Part shown: positions 4,842 through 6,198 of the stretch, one piece after another | Position numbering within the stretch: position 1 is the first letter of the stretch | Layout of the letters: every line of letters begins with the position of its first letter | NCBI GenBank assembly: GCA_030042915.1 | Contig: JASHYS010000205.1 | Span: 1-6,198 of the forward strand | From: Acidobacteriaceae bacterium | Lineage (GTDB): Bacteria; Acidobacteriota; Terriglobia; Terriglobales; Acidobacteriaceae | DNA length: 6,198 nt | Reading direction: 5' to 3' | Notes under the pieces: generated by a model | The model's database searches: none | What the model was told of the DNA's origin: nothing | The model's input: only the letters and a program-made list of their open reading frames with translations | Program-made: the position numbers and the translations under genes

Positions 4842-6151
4842 GGCGTACGCTCCGCACACGGTCCCGCGTCAAGCAATTTACGCAACGCCGCCACGCAGCG
4901 ATCTGTCGCTCCAGCCTGTCGCTCGAACACTTCGCGAGCCCGCGCGCCCATGGCTTCCGCCGCCTCCCGGTCGCGCAGAAGTTCAATCAGCGCCGCTGCC
5001 AACTGATCCTTATCGGCGATGCGCAAGGCATCGTGAGCGCGCAGACTGTCGGTAATGGCGGCGAAGTTGGCGTAGTGCGGGCCCATCACAACCGGCACTC
5101 CGAACTGCGCCGGCTCCAGTGGGTTGTGTCCGCCCGCGGGAACCAGGCTGCCGCCCACGAACGCAACGCTGGCCAGCGAGTAAACCGACGCCAGCTCACC
5201 GATTGTGTCCAGCAGCACGACCTCGCCGGGCCGTAGCGGTTTCTCGGGCCCGGTGCCCCACTCCGACCGCTTGACCCAAGCAACGCCCGATCGGTCAAGC
5301 AGCGCCGCCACTGCCCCGAATCGCTCCGGATGGCGCGGCGCGATCACCAGCGCCACGGCTGGATCGTGCGCCAGCAAACACGGCCACGCCTCCAGCAGCG
5401 CCGTCTCTTCGCCCTCCAGCGTGCTGCCGGCAACAATCAACCGCAAGCCTCCGGCCATAGTTCGCAAAAGCCGCGTAGCCTCGGCCTCCTGCGCCGCGCG
5501 CACATCGAATTTCAGATTTCCAGCTACAGAAGCCTGCTCTGGACGGCAGCCAATCTCCAGCAGCCGTTGGGCATCTTTCTCACTCTGCGCCAGCACGCAG
5601 CTCAGCGGGGAAAGCAGTTGCCGCCAAAGCCGCCGCGTGCGCCGGTAGCGCGGCCACGAGCGGTCTGAGACGCGCGCATTCACCACGGTCACGGGAATCG
5701 CGCGGCGGAAACATTCACTCAGCAGATTCGGCCAGAACTCCGTCTCTGCCAGCACCAGCATGCATGGCCTGAGTGCGTTCAGATAAGCGCGCACGGCCCA
5801 AGGCAAATCCAGCGGGCAATAGAAGACGCGGTTTGCGTCGAAGCGCTCGCGGGCCAGAGCCTGCCCCGTCCGCGTGGTGGTGGAAATCACCACCCGATAA
5901 TCGGGCAAGACGACATCCAGCGTTCTCACCAGCCGCGTGACGGCCAGCACCTCGCCGACGGAGACCGCATGCAGCCAGATCACTCGCCCTCCGGCAGCCG
6001 CCGAACGCGGAATGAGCCGGCGGGGGACACGCCCGAGCCGCCCCGGCAAGCCTTCGCGATACTTGCGCGTGGTCGCCATCCGCCAGAGCCACCACGGCGC
6101 CCCGGCCACAAGTGCCACAAGCAATATCATGTTGTAGAAAAACAAAGTCAT
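4838..6151 (-). CDS. waaA: 3-deoxy-D-manno-octulosonic acid (Kdo) transferase
   Basis: WaaA (KdtA) transfers Kdo from CMP-Kdo to lipid IVA, joining lipid A to the inner core of LPS at the cytoplasmic side of the inner membrane. At 437 residues it is near the family norm (about 425). Landmarks: an N-terminal hydrophobic anchor (about 4-23); WLHAVSVGE (59-67), whose Glu67 matches the catalytic Glu of the E. coli and Aquifex enzymes; TTRTGQ (92-97); AETEFWPN (135-142); VNARVSDRSW; an AGSTLEGEE segment at the beginning of the second Rossmann domain; and GGSLVPAGGHNPLEP (333-347), the GT-B nucleotide-sugar site. Motifs cannot tell whether it adds one, two or more Kdo units. The start at 6151 is the first possible one: upstream in frame there is no ATG, GTG or TTG before a stop at 6181-6179. 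It has only a poor ribosome binding site; the next in-frame ATG (6130) is no better and would cut the anchor. Its TGA overlaps the lpxK ATG. Confidence 0.96.
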   Translation of the reverse strand: MTLFFYNMILLVALVAGAPWWLWRMATTRKYREGLPGRLGRVPRRLIPRSAAAGGRVIWLHAVSVGEVLAVTRLVRTLDVVLPDYRVVISTTTRTGQALARERFDANRVFYCPLDLPWAVRAYLNALRPCMLVLAETEFWPNLLSECFRRAIPVTVVNARVSDRSWPRYRRTRRLWRQLLSPLSCVLAQSEKDAQRLLEIGCRPEQASVAGNLKFDVRAAQEAEATRLLRTMAGGLRLIVAGSTLEGEETALLEAWPCLLAHDPAVALVIAPRHPERFGAVAALLDRSGVAWVKRSEWGTGPEKPLRPGEVVLLDTIGELASVYSLASVAFVGGSLVPAGGHNPLEPAQFGVPVVMGPHYANFAAITDSLRAHDALRIADKDQLAAALIELLRDREAAEAMGARAREVFERQAGATDRCVAALRKLLDAGPCAERTP

Positions 6152-6198
6152 GCGTAACCGAATCGGTCTTCCAGCGGTCTAATCCGTAGGGCCACTTA

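Noticed and set aside
5715..6095. 126-codon minus-strand frame inside waaA, open back to the window edge
   Set aside because: It is the alternate frame of waaA. The waaA frame carries all family motifs, and this one has an Ala/Arg/Gly-rich composition and no ribosome binding site.

Overview
This 6,198-base window is high in GC and densely coding. It looks like ordinary chromosome from a diderm (outer-membrane) bacterium. Two adjacent minus-strand genes encode lipid A/Kdo biosynthesis enzymes (WaaA and LpxK), so the organism makes lipopolysaccharide. The mix of GC-rich codons, strong GGAGG-type ribosome binding sites and a run of small secreted or membrane proteins of unknown function suggests Acidobacteriota. 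That placement is inference from gene style, not proof. I see no mobile element, CRISPR array, tRNA or rRNA.

Layout, left to right. Positions 1-243 (+) hold the C-terminal end of an unrecognised protein. Positions 230-1066 (-) encode a membrane-anchored coiled-coil protein with a conserved-looking C-terminal domain; it converges on the first gene and overlaps its 3' end by 14 bases. Positions 1067-1455 are a 389-base divergent intergenic region with a plausible promoter and several inverted repeats leading to citrate synthase. Positions 1456-2592 (+) encode a short-type (378-residue) citrate synthase with all catalytic residues present. Positions 2713-3207 (+) encode a small, probably five-helix inner-membrane protein. 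Positions 3319-3834 (+) encode a small exported protein of unknown function. Positions 3852-4841 (-) are lpxK and 4838-6151 (-) are waaA; they are joined by an ATGA stop/start overlap with waaA first, and they converge on the secreted-protein gene with a 17-base gap.

The only pair with a clear joint function is waaA-lpxK. LpxK phosphorylates the 4' position of the lipid A disaccharide to give lipid IVA, and WaaA then transfers Kdo to that product, both at the cytoplasmic face of the inner membrane. Citrate synthase is the entry enzyme of the TCA cycle and stands alone here with its own apparent promoter. The three small or structural proteins cannot be tied to a pathway from sequence alone.

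I looked for a novel multi-gene system and do not see one. The points most worth a second look are the structured leader of the citrate synthase gene, the unknown coiled-coil protein with its heptad duplications, the small secreted protein with two competing hairpins at its 3' end, and the overlapping or very tight gene ends at both convergent junctions.
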